DNA of 64,000 bases from Leguminivora glycinivorella (taxonomy: Eukaryota > Arthropoda > Insecta > Lepidoptera > Tortricidae), in contig NC_062979.1 in NCBI RefSeq assembly GCF_023078275.1, positions 17,403,848 to 17,467,847 of the forward strand, in the 5' to 3' direction. The notes under the pieces were generated by a model that had not been told where the DNA came from, did not search any database, and saw only the letters and a list, made by a program, of their open reading frames with translations. Shown here one piece after another: positions 12,244 to 22,539 of this stretch (positions are counted from its first letter, which is position 1; each line of letters begins with the position of its first letter). A program made the translations under genes and the position numbers.

Positions 12244-13067
12244 CTGAAACAAAACCAATACTAAGTTCAGCAATTCGTCTTCCACAATTGTCTGCCTGAC
12301 AATGATGTGGTCTTATCTGGTTCTTTTGAGCCACTTGGGCGGTGGCTGGCGCGTTCTCATCTCATGACCATGGGTCGGTTCTTTACCAGTCATTTTGAGG
12401 ACCAATACTAAATTAGTTTTTATCGGCATTTTACATAATTATTGTTGCCATAATAAATTATATGTCTATGAAATATAAAAACAAATAGAAAAATAAATAG
12501 TTTTCATTACACAAAAAAAAACGAAAACAACGAAGTAATCGGACTATTACATATTTAGTGTTGGTAGATAAATAAGTAATGAGTATAAAGTCTAAGAAGT
12601 ATAAAACAAATAGACATAGAAATAGTTTTAGTTAGACACACAGTTTCGTAAAAACACGAAAACAACGATGACAACAAAAATAAAAAGAAACAATAATATG
12701 TGCACAAAGATTTCTTCAGGAGAGAGCGAAAGATCTAGTAGAAAAGTAGAGGTATAGACATACGTATACAAACAATATAAACCATTTAAATATTACTCAG
12801 CAAAAAAGTTAACATAGAGTATACTGAAAGAAGTAAGAGATAATATCGGTACAGGGTACAGGAGAACTTTAACTTTGAAATACTAATATTATATGTATTG
12901 ATCTGTGCTGTGTGTTCTGATAAGATTCTTCCTTCATAGGGAAGAGTATAAAAAAAAGGTGTTCCTGGATGAAGAGAAATCAGAATAGTCCTCAGCGTCG
13001 GCGTCGTGGACTGTTGGTAGTGTTGGTATAGTGAAGAGTTCACAAGCTACAGGTAGTTAGTGCATAC
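12244..13067 (-). other. Intron of the LDLa gene
   Basis: Bounded on the minus strand by donor GTATGC (at 13067) and acceptor TTTCAG (at 12244). 824 bp, AT-rich except 12299-12395. Open frames on both strands here look non-functional. The first part has long A-rich runs such as 12480-12680. Confidence 0.55.
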
Positions 13068-13228
13068 CGTCTTGTAGAACATGCAGGCTTGTCGATCCTC
13101 GTCCTCGCCGTTGGGACAGTCGATGAAGCCATCACAGAGGACGTGATCGTCGATGCACCGGTAGCGGCCTTGCCGGTCCGGCGTGGGGCACGCGAAGCGC
13201 TCCATGCCGTCTGCGGCCGGAGGACATT
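13068..13228 (-). CDS. jeb: Exon encoding an LDL-receptor class A domain (probably jelly belly)
   Basis: On the minus strand an acceptor (TTGTTCCAG, ending at 13229) is followed by a 161-bp exon that enters in phase 1 and ends in phase 0 at donor GTATGC. It encodes ECPPAADGMERFACPTP..., then YRCIDDHVLCDGFIDCPNGE and DEDRQACMFYKT. The six cysteines and the F-x-C, C-I, C-D-G-x-x-D-C and G-E-D-E signatures define an LDLa module with its calcium-binding acidic loop. In Jeb this module is needed to bind Alk. The GC-rich codons contrast with the AT-rich introns, as expected of constrained exons. Upstream exons were not found in the window and may lie far to the right. Confidence 0.7.
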
Positions 13229-14264
13229 CTGGAACAAGTTATTGTTGATGAAAATCTACACTCTACTATTTACTTTATATAGAATTTTGCTTTTAAAGAG
13301 ACCTGACAAAAATACAAAAAAAAAAAATATGTTCAAAGTAATATACCTCCTAAGTAGAGGTATACTGAACCAAGTGTAAATTCACGATTTTGCATGAGAG
13401 CCGTTTAAAGGTACAAAAAAACAGAACTTGCGTTTGTTCAAAGCATTAATTAACATAAAAGTTTGTATTTGTTTTAACAGAATCAATCAATCAATTATAG
13501 GTCTGAGGTCTGACTTGGCTACTTGTCATATAAAATTATATTATGGCCCTCGCAAGTTCTAAACTTGTTACTTGTTATTCTATTAATCCGAAATTTGGCT
13601 TGCTGGTAGAAACTAGTCATCGAACATAATAATATATGAGAACTCGCCAAGTCAGACCTTGGGCTACAATATATTATCCTAAGTAATAAGAAGAAATTAT
13701 ACTTTATTTTATTATAAATAACGTTATATTCAGGACAGATCATTAAACTTGGGACCCATTTACATCTCACTTCTTTTTTCATTGAAGTCAACAACCAAGG
13801 CATATAGGCATCATATTCTTGAACTATGCTCTCATTTCACATTTATGTTTTTGATGGGATTCATATAACTCTTCAGACGTGACCAAATCCCTCAAGACTT
13901 AATTTCCCTCACAACGAGTAATATTTAAGGTAACCACCTTAAATATTACTGTATTTCCATACAAAAAGCCGCTCCCATTTATTTAGTCACCGCATACTAC
14001 AACTAAATAAAAATATGCGCATAAATCTACTTTATATTATCCATTGTCGCGGTATTAAATGAAATACATTGTTTCATACAGAAATCATGGACAAATACAT
14101 GTGAATTTTTTATTAATTTTACGTAAATGTGCGTGCTAAATTTTGTGTACAGACACAGAGCCGTCATATTTCGCGCATTTTTAGTTGACATTGTCATCAG
14201 TGACACTTGGCTCTTGACAAGTAATTATTTAAAGTTAAAGATATAGGTTTAGTTAATTCAAGCA
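13229..14264. other. Upstream intron sequence of the LDLa gene, with a decayed MITE
   Basis: No exon seen. At about 13927-14060 the words TTTCCATACAAAAA, AACTAAAT(A/G)AAAATATGCGC and ATCTACTTTA match the TTA-flanked MITE at 38669-38809, so this is probably an old relative. The inverted words GGTAACCACCTTAAATATT nearby may be its left end. Confidence 0.4.
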
Positions 14265-14398
14265 GCCGGCGTATCATGCTTACACACTTGTCCACGTGGA
14301 TAAGACAACTGTCACTCTCACACTGACATACTTGCCAAAGCGTGACGGATGCTTTATCCACGTGGATAAGTGATAAAATTGGAATCATAATACGCCGG
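14265..14398. mobile_element. Small inverted-repeat element (MITE-like)
   Basis: Ends GCCGGCGTAT.ATG and CATAATACGCCGGC are inverted. Inside, CCACGTGGATAAG occurs near both ends, on the left after TTGT and on the right preceded by CTTAT. Spacing suggests a ~134-bp palindromic element. No TSD is convincing. A 20-bp direct repeat (CAGACTCAGAAATAATGACG) follows at about 14399 and 14428. Confidence 0.45.
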
Positions 14399-14858
14399 CA
14401 GACTCAGAAATAATGACGCATTTTTCAGACTCAGAAATAATGACGTGAGTTGGCGAGTCACCGCCTGTCTATTTTGTCATGTTTTTAACATATGAGCAAG
14501 GCAGGTGCCATATTTCGGTCCAAGAGTGCTACGCATGCTACGATTGCTACGGCGTAGATGCATAGATCTACGAGTATTCATACATTCACAATGTATTTTC
14601 GTTTATATTTATTCAATAAATTTGATTTATCAGAGTTTTATGTTTTTATTGTAAAATTATATTTTACATAAAATCTAAAATGATTTTTAAATTTATTTAA
14701 GTATATTTAAAGGTATGTACAATGTAAATAAGAAAACATAGATAAGAGTAAATTTTATCAGAGTACATAACGTTTGGTTAGCCAGAGTAAATTCCGAGCA
14801 TATCTGCTCCATAATGGTATTCAAGTTTAACAAGTACTTATTGTAGATATATAAATGA

Positions 14859-15101
14859 CTAGCTTGCACACGCGGCTTCGCTCGCGTTAAATTCGAAAAT
14901 TGCGGAATGCTCCATACAAACTTCCACACCCTCCCATTTTAGGGAAGTGGAGGGTTAGAAAGAGACAAAAAGTAGCCTATGTCACTTTCCATTCCTTCAA
15001 CTATCTCCACTTAAAAAATCATGTCAGTTCGTCACTCCGTTTTGCCATGAAAGACGGACAAACAAACAGACACACACACTTTCCCATTTAAAATATTACT
15101 T
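14859..15101 (-). mobile_element. Non-autonomous Helitron, diverged
   Basis: Reads in reverse from CTAG (14859-14862, flanked by A at 14858) through GCGGCTTCGCTCGCG, the 3' hairpin area, to CATTTAAAATATTA at the decayed 5' end. About 55 bp near its 3' end (TTCGAAAATTGCGG...) are not in the other copies. No TSD, as expected. Confidence 0.65.
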
Positions 15102-16158
15102 ACTTATAACATGCACAGACTAGACTAGAATTGTTCATCCATAGTCCCTAGATTATCACATGAAATAGGTATTTTATTTAGAGCTCTTTTCTGTACGGTT
15201 CAAAGTAAACTTTCATTTTTCTTATCCTGCACTATGCAAAGTCTATAAACAACTATTTTCTCCTTTGATGTATAAAGTAAACAATTGGTCTCTTATTACT
15301 TTATCAATAACTTACCAGTGAGTTTTGAATGAATACCAAAAAATTGAGCTGGCTTTGTTATATGTATTTAACATAATGGTAATACTATATGTATTTAACA
15401 TGATAAATATAAACGTCATCTTATTTATCATATTGAAAAATTAAGTCACTGTAGAGCCGACTTGCCTGCTTTCGAATAGTTTGTTCCTGACAGGGCCTGA
15501 TGAATTAAAGAGAATACAAGAACAAAGGTGCGATGGTGAATGAGCTGCACATGGACCTACGTCAACATTATGACTGAATGTTAAAACTATCGTGCAACAT
15601 TTGGGGCGGCTCGGCTTGGCAAGTTTCATTGAGTCCGCTCGCAAGCTAACTCTGCCGAGCGTCTATTTTTAGACTCCGGGGAAAGTGAGGCCGGGCTCGC
15701 CGCTTGCCGTGTGTTCCTATTGATCGCCCGAGTACAAGCGAGTCGAGAACCAGTGTGACGTGCACTCAATGAACAGTGACATCTCTACTTATTCTAAGCA
15801 TGTTTTATAGTGGTTCGCTTCGTGACGAAATATAATCGCGGATTGTAAGCGGTTGGAATGAGGCTTCACTATAAGTATAAACCTATCTATTCACTTTCGT
15901 GGGGGACTGGCGGGCGTGCTGAGCATTCAAAAGCAGTTGCGATTGTTTAGGGACACCGATGTCTGAAGATGGGACAAAACACAGTTAATAGGTAATAATA
16001 TATCTAGTTATGTTTGTGATTTAAACTGGGATCAGACTATATTGAATAATTCATAATCATAACAGAAGCTTAACCTTGTAAGTGGCGGAATACTCGTAAT
16101 GCAAAAATGTAAAAAATCCCTGCGGCAGAAAGCAAGAAACTTGGCATCTTTATTTGAT
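15102..16158. other. No gene recognised
   Basis: Mixed composition. The block 15440-15780 is relatively GC-rich (GGGGCGGCTCGGCTTGGC, GAGGCCGGGCTCGCCG) and could be an old exon or regulatory block, but no frame shows a recognisable domain. Confidence 0.3.
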
Positions 16159-16159
16159 A

Positions 16160-16338
16160 CTAGCTTTTGCCCGCGGCTTCGCTCGCGTTAGAAAGAGACA
16201 AAATGTAGCCTATGTCACTCTCCATCCTTTCAACTATCTCCACTTAAAAAATCACGTCAATTCGTCGCTCCGTTATGCCTTGAAAGACGGACAAACAAAC
16301 AGACACACACACTTTCCCATTTATAATATTAGTATGGA
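16160..16338 (-). mobile_element. Non-autonomous Helitron
   Basis: Read on the minus strand it starts TCCATACTAATATTATAAAT and ends ...GCGGGCAAAAGCTAG. It lies between A and T, the standard Helitron target, with no target duplication. A short GC-rich inverted repeat (CGCGAGCGAAGCCGCG) precedes the CTAG end. Confidence 0.8.
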
Positions 16339-16612
16339 TAATATTTAGATTTATTAAATAGAAGTAGGAACATGCTGAGGAGTAAAAGTTTTATTTTTGC
16401 AACTGACTTTTATGTCGTTACTTTATAGTAGGTATGTTTTTAGATTTTTACGAAAATATTTGGTTCATTTTATAGTTAGTTATTTCATAATCACAACGTC
16501 ATAAGTTTACAGTAGGTAACTAAAACCGAAACTCAAAACCCGAATTAGTCAAAACGTATGCCTGTAACGACGCAAAGAAGTAAAATTAGAATTATAGTTC
16601 ATTCTTGTGTAA

Positions 16613-16752
16613 CGCCGTGGCTTGCGTGGGCGACGGTCGCGCGATGGTCGCGCGACGGCGATGCGACGCATACGAAATCAAACCTTATCGATATGGAAGT
16701 ATGAGACGCGACGGCGACGGTCGCGCGACCGTCGCCCACGCAAGACACGGCG
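16613..16752. mobile_element. GC-rich palindromic MITE with TAA target duplication
   Basis: Arms of about 55-60 bp begin CGCCGTG.CTTGCGTGGGC and continue GACGGTCGCGCGA; the right arm is its complement. TAA flanks both ends (16610-16612 and 16753-16755), the TWA duplication typical of PIF/Harbinger elements. About 25 bp separate the arms. Two frames through it are artefacts of the GC-rich palindrome. Confidence 0.75.
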
Positions 16753-17240
16753 TAATACCGAAATCAAAGGTGCGAATTGCGATTGCATAACCAGATCTCT
16801 ACAGAAATCAAAGCTATTGAAAACGCCCGGCCGTTATCTTTTGAAAATGGAAATGTCTTGATTAAATATTCCCGTCATTCAAGGCAGAATTGAATTATTT
16901 ACTCCCTTGAACGTGAATAGGTATATAATAAATTTGGTTGAGGTGGGTGATTAAGGGTACATGATATCAGTGTTTATTGTTGTATGTAGGATACTTTTAC
17001 TTAAAATGGTGAAAGATGTATAAAAACCATACTTTCTGAATTTATTGTATTATGTCTATTAAATAAATTCCATCATAAACCGTAGGAAAAAATATATATT
17101 TGGAAATATATGAAACCGAACATACTAGGGGCGGATGAGGGTAAGGTATCAACTTAAAAAAACATTTATTTCGGAAATAAATTAAAATCCATATCACACT
17201 TATCAATACCATATTAAGACGATATAAATGATAGTGTTGT

Positions 17241-17514
17241 TGGTTCCCCTGGCTCGTACCAATGAGTTTTTCGGAACTTATGTGCGAAATGTCATACGAT
17301 ATTTGCCAGTCGCTTTTCGGTGAAGGAAAACATCGTGAGGAAACCGGACTAATTCCAATAAGGCCTAGTTACCCTTCAGGTTGGAAGGTCAGATGGTAGT
17401 CGCTTTCGTGAAACTAGTGCCTATACCAAATTTTGGGATTAGTTGTCACAGCGGACCCCAGGCTCCCATGAGCCGCGGCAAAGGCCGGGATAACGCAAGG
17501 AGGATGATGATGAC
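17241..17514 (+). mobile_element. Retroposon / LINE 3'-end fragment
   Basis: Same family as 8780-8940 and 56062-56331, in the opposite orientation to them. It includes ACATCGTGAGGAAACCGGAC, AATAAGGCCTAGTTACCC and GGCTCCCATGAGCCGCGGC, and ends in GGATGATGATGAC. No TSD recognised. Confidence 0.7.
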
Positions 17515-18254
17515 AAATGTTAGTGTTGTATAAACAATGACCAAAACCAATATAAAATAAATATATACACAAGTAAAATACTAAATTAAATTTATTGTTT
17601 AGGCTCACGTGCATAGAGCACTAATTCCTCAAAAGCCTTTTATCCTTTTTTTTAATTAAAGGAAAATGGAAAATTGTCCCTCTGGTCATCCCGTCATCTC
17701 CGCCTATACCTACCAGCTTCTCGTCCGTCTTGCAGCACCCATACCATGGCTATTTTAGCCCAACTATATGGGTGGATAAGGCAGATATGGCCTGCTTAGT
17801 CCAATTTCAGCTTTGTGGTTTTTGTTGTGGTTAACCTTCATTTATTCCTTTATACAACATAGTTTTACATGTCAACAGCATTTACAGAACACATCAATCA
17901 ATATGTCAGGTAGATATTAAGTACAATTATTATTCTAAATTACATACGAGTTACGATGCCTGATGCAAATAAATACGTTCATTTCATTATCTCATCAGAA
18001 GTAGGTACGATGTCATAAATCATAATGTTTGCTGACAAAAGACCGAAAGGAGTACCTTAAGGCGGCCGCAACCTGAATTTGTTGCGTAATATTTGTTACT
18101 CATAGCACGTCCTGCGCTTCTGTCTCCACTGACCCTCATACTTAAGGATTACCTATGAAAATGTTACGTCATAACCACAGACATCTTAGACAATAAATTA
18201 AAAATAAAATAAAATTTCGTAGTCATGTTTAATTAATAAATAAATGGAATACAC
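17515..18254. other. No gene recognised
   Basis: AT-rich with short pyrimidine-rich stretches at 17640-17720. Nothing with coding or repeat structure that I can name. Confidence 0.35.
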
Positions 18255-18263
18255 AAATCAACC

Positions 18264-19647
18264 GTGTGCATCAGAATGACTGACCAAAGTGGCAGATCGA
18301 TGTTGGAGTACCATCAGCATTTACTACCTATTTGCTACTATTTACTACCTATACTGACATATTTGCTACCTAAGTTAAAAAAAAGATTTTCCAAAAATAA
18401 TGTGGGCAGTCATTCTGACGTCAGGATGACTGCCCAAACTGAGTATGTCGGGGTTGGACCCCCTAATTTGCAATAATGTATATACTATGATTTACTACCT
18501 ATTTGCTACCTACACAGTATATATTTTTTTCAGATTTTTTAGGTAAAAAATAACGATTTTATGAGCAAAGTATTATTTTTAGAGATTTCTTCCATAAAGT
18601 GGGCAGTCATTCTGACGTCAGGATGACTGCCCAAACTGAGTATGTCGAGGTTGGACCCCCTAATTTGCAACAAAGTATGTACTATGATTTACTACCTATT
18701 TGCTACCTGCACATATATTTTTTTCGGATTTTTTAGGCCAAGATTTACGGTTTTATAAGCAAAATAGTTTTTTTGTAGAAATGTGTTTCATAAAGTGGGC
18801 AGTCATTCTTACTTCAAGTTGGACCCCCTAATTTGCAACATTCTATGTCCTATGATTTACTACCCATTTGCCTACTTACATAATAAATGTATGTTTTCAG
18901 ATTTTTTTAAATATGAAAAATTTTATAAAATGAAATAAATATAGGCCCCAAGGCCCCATTTGCCTACCTACATAATATTATGTATGTTTTCAGATTTTAT
19001 TTATAAAAGATAAAATGAAAATATATAGATATTATATGTAGGTAGCAAAGGTAGTAAATCATAGGACATAGAATGTTGCAAATTAGGGGGTCCAACTTGA
19101 AGTATGAACGTACTGCCCACTTTATGAAACATATTTCTACAAAAAAACTAATTGCTTATAAAATCGTTATTCTTTGCCTAAAAATTCCGAAAAAAATATA
19201 TGTGCAGGTAGCAAATAGGTAGTAAATCATAGTACATACATTGTTGCAAATTAGGGGGTCCAACCTCGACATACTCAGTTTGGGCAGTCATCCTGACGTC
19301 AGAATGACTGCCCACTTTATGGAAGAAATCTCTAAAAATAATACTTTGCTCATAAAATCGTTATTTTTTACCTAAAAAATCTGAAAAAAATATATGTGTA
19401 GGTAGCAAATAGGTAGTAAATCATAGTATATACATTGTTGCAAATTAAGGGGTCCAATCCCGGCATACTCAGTTTGGGCAGTCATCCTGACGTCAGAATG
19501 ACTGCCCACATTATTTTTGGAAAATCTTTTTTCTAACTTAGGTAGCAAATATGTCAATATAGGTAGTAAATAGTAGCAAATAGGTAGTAAATGCTGATGG
19601 TACTCCAACATCGATCTGCCACTTTGGTCAGTCATTCTGATGCACAC
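18264..19647. mobile_element. 1,384-bp foldback element with 9-bp target duplication
   Basis: Two arms of about 650-690 bp are inverted copies. The outer arm ends (GTGTGCATCAGAATGACTGA...) look identical for at least 60 bp. AAATCAACC flanks both sides (18255-18263 and 19648-19656), a 9-bp duplication as in Mutator-like elements. Each arm is built of about three ~190-bp subunits. The outer ones contain a 32-bp near-palindrome, GGGCAGTCATTCTGACGTCA and onward, at 18404-18435, 18601-18632, 19282-19313 and 19476-19507. The two open frames (18264-18476 plus, 19372-19647 minus) are the same arm sequence read from either end and are not genes. No transposase present. Confidence 0.85.
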
Positions 19648-19656
19648 AAATCAACC

Positions 19657-20034
19657 TAACCCTAAACTACGCGAAGCTTGTACCACAGATGTCATGTAAA
19701 CCATAGATCAAGCAGACGTAAATATCTACTTAGCGTGTCAAATGAACTCAGTAAAATTCCCTGAGTTGTCCGTCTTTAATCGCAGCTTGCAGCTTTCGGA
19801 CGTCAATTTTTGTAAGTTAAAGTCAACAAAAACATGAAAAATGTGTTGTTACGTGATATTTAATTGCAACAACACACAAATTATGAACACTCAAGGTCCT
19901 GAGACATATTTAAAATCACAGGCAAGTAACAACTTCAGTACAATATCTGACACGCTCGGCCGCCACACAAATAGATGAACTTGTTTCTTCTAAGTACTAA
20001 ATCTGGGTGCGTAACGATCGATATAACTTTTTTT
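19657..20034. other. No gene recognised
   Basis: Unremarkable AT-rich sequence between the foldback element and a local tandem duplication. Confidence 0.35.
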
Positions 20035-20336
20035 GATATCATTTTAGTCGTAATAACGTTCATTTGATATAATAATTGAATCATATAACAACAAGTCATA
20101 TACTCAGAAATTGTATAATTATTGTTTAATATACATACAACATTGGTCACTATTGTTTAATATACATACAACATACAATCACGCCTGTATTCCATGAAGG
20201 GATATCATTTTAGTCGTAATAACGTTCATTTGATATAATAATTGAATCATATAACAACAAGTCATATACTCAGAAATTGTATAATTATTGTTTAATATAC
20301 ATACAACATACAATCACGCCTGTATTCCATGAAGGG
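20035..20336. repeat. Tandem duplication of about 135-165 bp at a LINE tail boundary
   Basis: Units begin GATATCATTTTAGTCGTAAT at 20035 and 20201, and both run into ATACATACAACATACAATCA and CCATGAAGGG. The first unit has about 27 extra bases that repeat TATTGTTTAATATACATACA. Each copy therefore spans the junction between flanking DNA and the LINE tail at 20314. Confidence 0.7.
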
Positions 20337-20512
20337 GTAAGCAGAGCACATGAAACTTCTCAAGTTTCAGTGCCACTCATGGCAAATAAGGGGTTGAAAG
20401 AAAACGAAACTGTGACATTGCAGTGACAGGTTGCCAGCCTCTCGCCTACGCCACAATTTCCCCCATATCCCACAGTCGCCTTCTACGACACCCACGGGAA
20501 GAAAGGATAATA
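20314..20512 (-). mobile_element. LINE 3' UTR fragment
   Basis: Read on the minus strand: CTTTCTTCCCGTGGGTGTCG, AGAAGGCGACTGTGGGATAT, GGCAACCTGTCACTGCAATG, GAGTGGCACTGAAACTTG. I recognise this as a lepidopteran LINE 3' UTR type. It ends in a short TGTATG-like tail on the left, where the tandem duplication begins. No ORF is included. Confidence 0.55.
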
Positions 20513-20624
20513 TAATGAATGGAAATTGTTTAATATAATGATCATTTATTCGAATAACATTTACTATAACATACTTTGAGTATAATGCTCATTTCTAATA
20601 ATAAATAAATTATATAATACTAAT

Positions 20625-21462
20625 ATTGTCTTCGGTTACCGCGATAGTTACTCATGAAATAAAACTATGGAAACGGATTAAATCGCGTATAATGAATTTA
20701 AAATACATCCCGACGTTCGAACTCTTTACAGCGTTCGTGGTCAACGGGTGACTGAGGAAAAATTAAAATGTGCAAAAGCTACCCACTTACAAGAAATATT
20801 AACGAACCATGACCACAAATAATATAGATTTCTAAGGCAGGTTCACACACTATTAATAAAGCTAGTTATACAATATTCAAAAAATTTTACCATTACTCTG
20901 TTAAAAAAAAAATAATTAACCAATTAATCTACACAAAATTGACAAAGAAACAAACTGCAAATGTCCAACACCATACAACACAAATGCCTCACAGCCTTCG
21001 TCGTGCTTGTTCCATTATCAGATGTACTACTGGATCCCAAGCCGGTGGTAAAGTAAAGCCATCCTCTCTATTAAAGTTTGGATATTTCCTGATCTCAATG
21101 GCCTCTCGCAACATTCTGGGTATATATCGCTTCTCCTTAGCGAGAACCAGAGGCTTGTCAAACTTTATAGCATGATTGACTTTATCCATGACATGTTCAG
21201 AGACTGCAGACCTTTGCCGACGGTGCTTGAATTTTTTGAATATTGTATAACTAGCTTTATTAATAGTGTGTGAACCTGCCTTAGAAATCTATATTATTTG
21301 TGGTCATGGTTCGTTAATATTTCTTGTAAGTGGGTAGCTTTTGCACATTTTAATTTTTCCTCAGTCACCCGTTGACCACGAACGCTGTAAAGAGTTCGAA
21401 ACGTCGGGATGTATTTTAAATTCATTATACGCGATTTAATCCGTTTCCATAGTTTTATTTCA
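20625..21462 (-). mobile_element. Penelope-like element (copy 2), more strongly truncated
   Basis: Same terminal inverted repeats as copy 1 (about 20625-20878 and 21232-21462), opposite orientation of the internal part. A 14-bp duplication, TATATAATACTAAT, flanks it (20611-20624 and 21463-21476). The internal part keeps the 3' UTR and the end of the GIY-YIG frame. Its 5' junction, at KHRRQR of the protein, differs from that of copy 1, so the copies were truncated independently. The left inverted repeat lacks one T relative to copy 1 near 20716. Confidence 0.75.
20989..21231 (-). pseudogene. 3' remnant of a Penelope-like GIY-YIG endonuclease frame
   Basis: Minus-strand frame ending in TGA at 20989-20991. 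It encodes SAVSEHVMDKVNHAIKFD and the FNREDGFTLPPAWDPVVHLI segment shared with copy 1, but the catalytic GIY and YIG strands are missing because truncation fell after them. Not functional. Confidence 0.65.
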
Positions 21463-22054
21463 TATATAATACTAATTCCTTCTAAAGCACAGTGAGAACA
21501 ACATTTTTTTGCACAAATAATTAGATCCACCATTTACCAGAAAAGTAGGTTAGGTTAGAACTGTGATCCTTATACACAACGAGCTGCTATCAAAAAAATA
21601 GGTTAGGTTAGACCTGTAACCGTTCAAAAAAAGAAAAAAATTTCTTCATGAAATGTTTTATACTGTTTGCGAGTCATATAACACTAGTTGTATATTAATG
21701 GATGATTATGCCATATAAGGGGCCGTCCATAAATTACGTCATTCTAAATTAGGGGGGGGGGGGGGTTTGGTCTGCGGATGACGGTAAATGATAGATGGGG
21801 GGGGGTGTTTCGAAATTGACGTCATTCTTATTTATTTATTTATAGTTTATTTTTCACGTACAAAAAGATTATTTCTAAAAAGAAATTTCTTCCAGCACAC
21901 CTAGTAAGTGAGACTGCAAATGTGAGAGGCGGCTAAGGCGCATACAATACTAAAATAACTCATAATAAACATACATAAGTAATGCAACATAGATGTACAC
22001 AAATACAGTAATAACTACAGATAAAATACTCTAACAATAATATTACATATAATA

Positions 22055-22165
22055 CTAGCTGCCCGCCCCGGCTTCGCCCGTGGTACTTAAATGTATTATA
22101 CATATAAACCTTCTTTAAGAATCAGTCTATCTATTTAAAAAAACCGCATCAAAATCCGTTGCACC
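22055..22165 (-). mobile_element. Helitron 3'-end fragment of a second family
   Basis: CTAG at 22055-22058, flanked by A, is followed by GCCCGCCCCGGCTTCGCCCG, a 3' hairpin variant, then AACCGCATCAAAATCCGTTG. Inside the Harbinger-type element. The 5' end is not visible. Confidence 0.45.
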
Positions 22166-22194
22166 AAAATCAAATTACGCAAGATCCTCCCTGA

Positions 22195-22539
22195 TGGATT
22201 TATGCCGCCACCCCTGCTGCTTACATCAAATCTGGAAGCAGCGCCTCCTTTAAAAGAGGACGCCAGCTTCTGTCCTCTTTACCTTCAGTTAGCACTGAAA
22301 GTGTACATCCACTTTCTGCGGCCCCTCGTCGTAGTGCTCGAATCTTGGGACGGCGAGGAACAGAAGTCCTTCAACAGTTGCATGACGGCGTAACGGGACA
22401 GGCACTTGACGTTGAGTGGGTTGAAGACGTGGATGAATCGAGCCAAAACGAATATCAGGAGGATACGGAGATATTACCCGTGATCCAGAATTTAAAAGAA
22501 TGGGTGAAAACTCCGTGGGAGTTATCCAAAGAAAAGTAA
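22195..22539 (+). pseudogene. Orphan 114-codon reading frame inside a TIR element; function unknown
   Basis: Open from just after TGA at 22192-22194 to TAA at 22537-22539. Composition is richer in GC than its surroundings, codons look coding-like and the product is plausible: SGSSASFKRGRQLLSSLPSV, RRSARILGRR (basic), then acidic VEWVEDVDESSQNEYQEDTE and the tail LKEWVKTPWELSKEK. I recognise no domain. The frame lacks a good start, so it may be the 3' exon or tail of a gene captured by, or once belonging to, the element. An alternative ATG at 22345 would give 64 residues. Confidence 0.35.

Noticed and set aside
12083..12334. 83-codon minus-strand frame
   Set aside because: Shadow of the final LDLa-gene exon in another frame; it crosses the splice acceptor.
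13040..13379. Plus-strand 96-codon and minus-strand 65-codon frames over the LDLa exon
   Set aside because: Other-frame shadows; the minus-strand frame with six spaced cysteines and splice signals is the real one.
16605..16861. Arg-rich 61- and 79-codon frames
   Set aside because: They are translations of a GC-rich palindromic MITE.
18264..19647. Two similar 70-91-codon proteins on opposite strands
   Set aside because: They are the two inverted arms of the same foldback element, not paralogous genes.
21546..21615. TAGGTTAGGTTAGA words resembling the insect telomere repeat TTAGG
   Set aside because: Only two short occurrences of about 2-3 units; too short to call an interstitial telomere tract.
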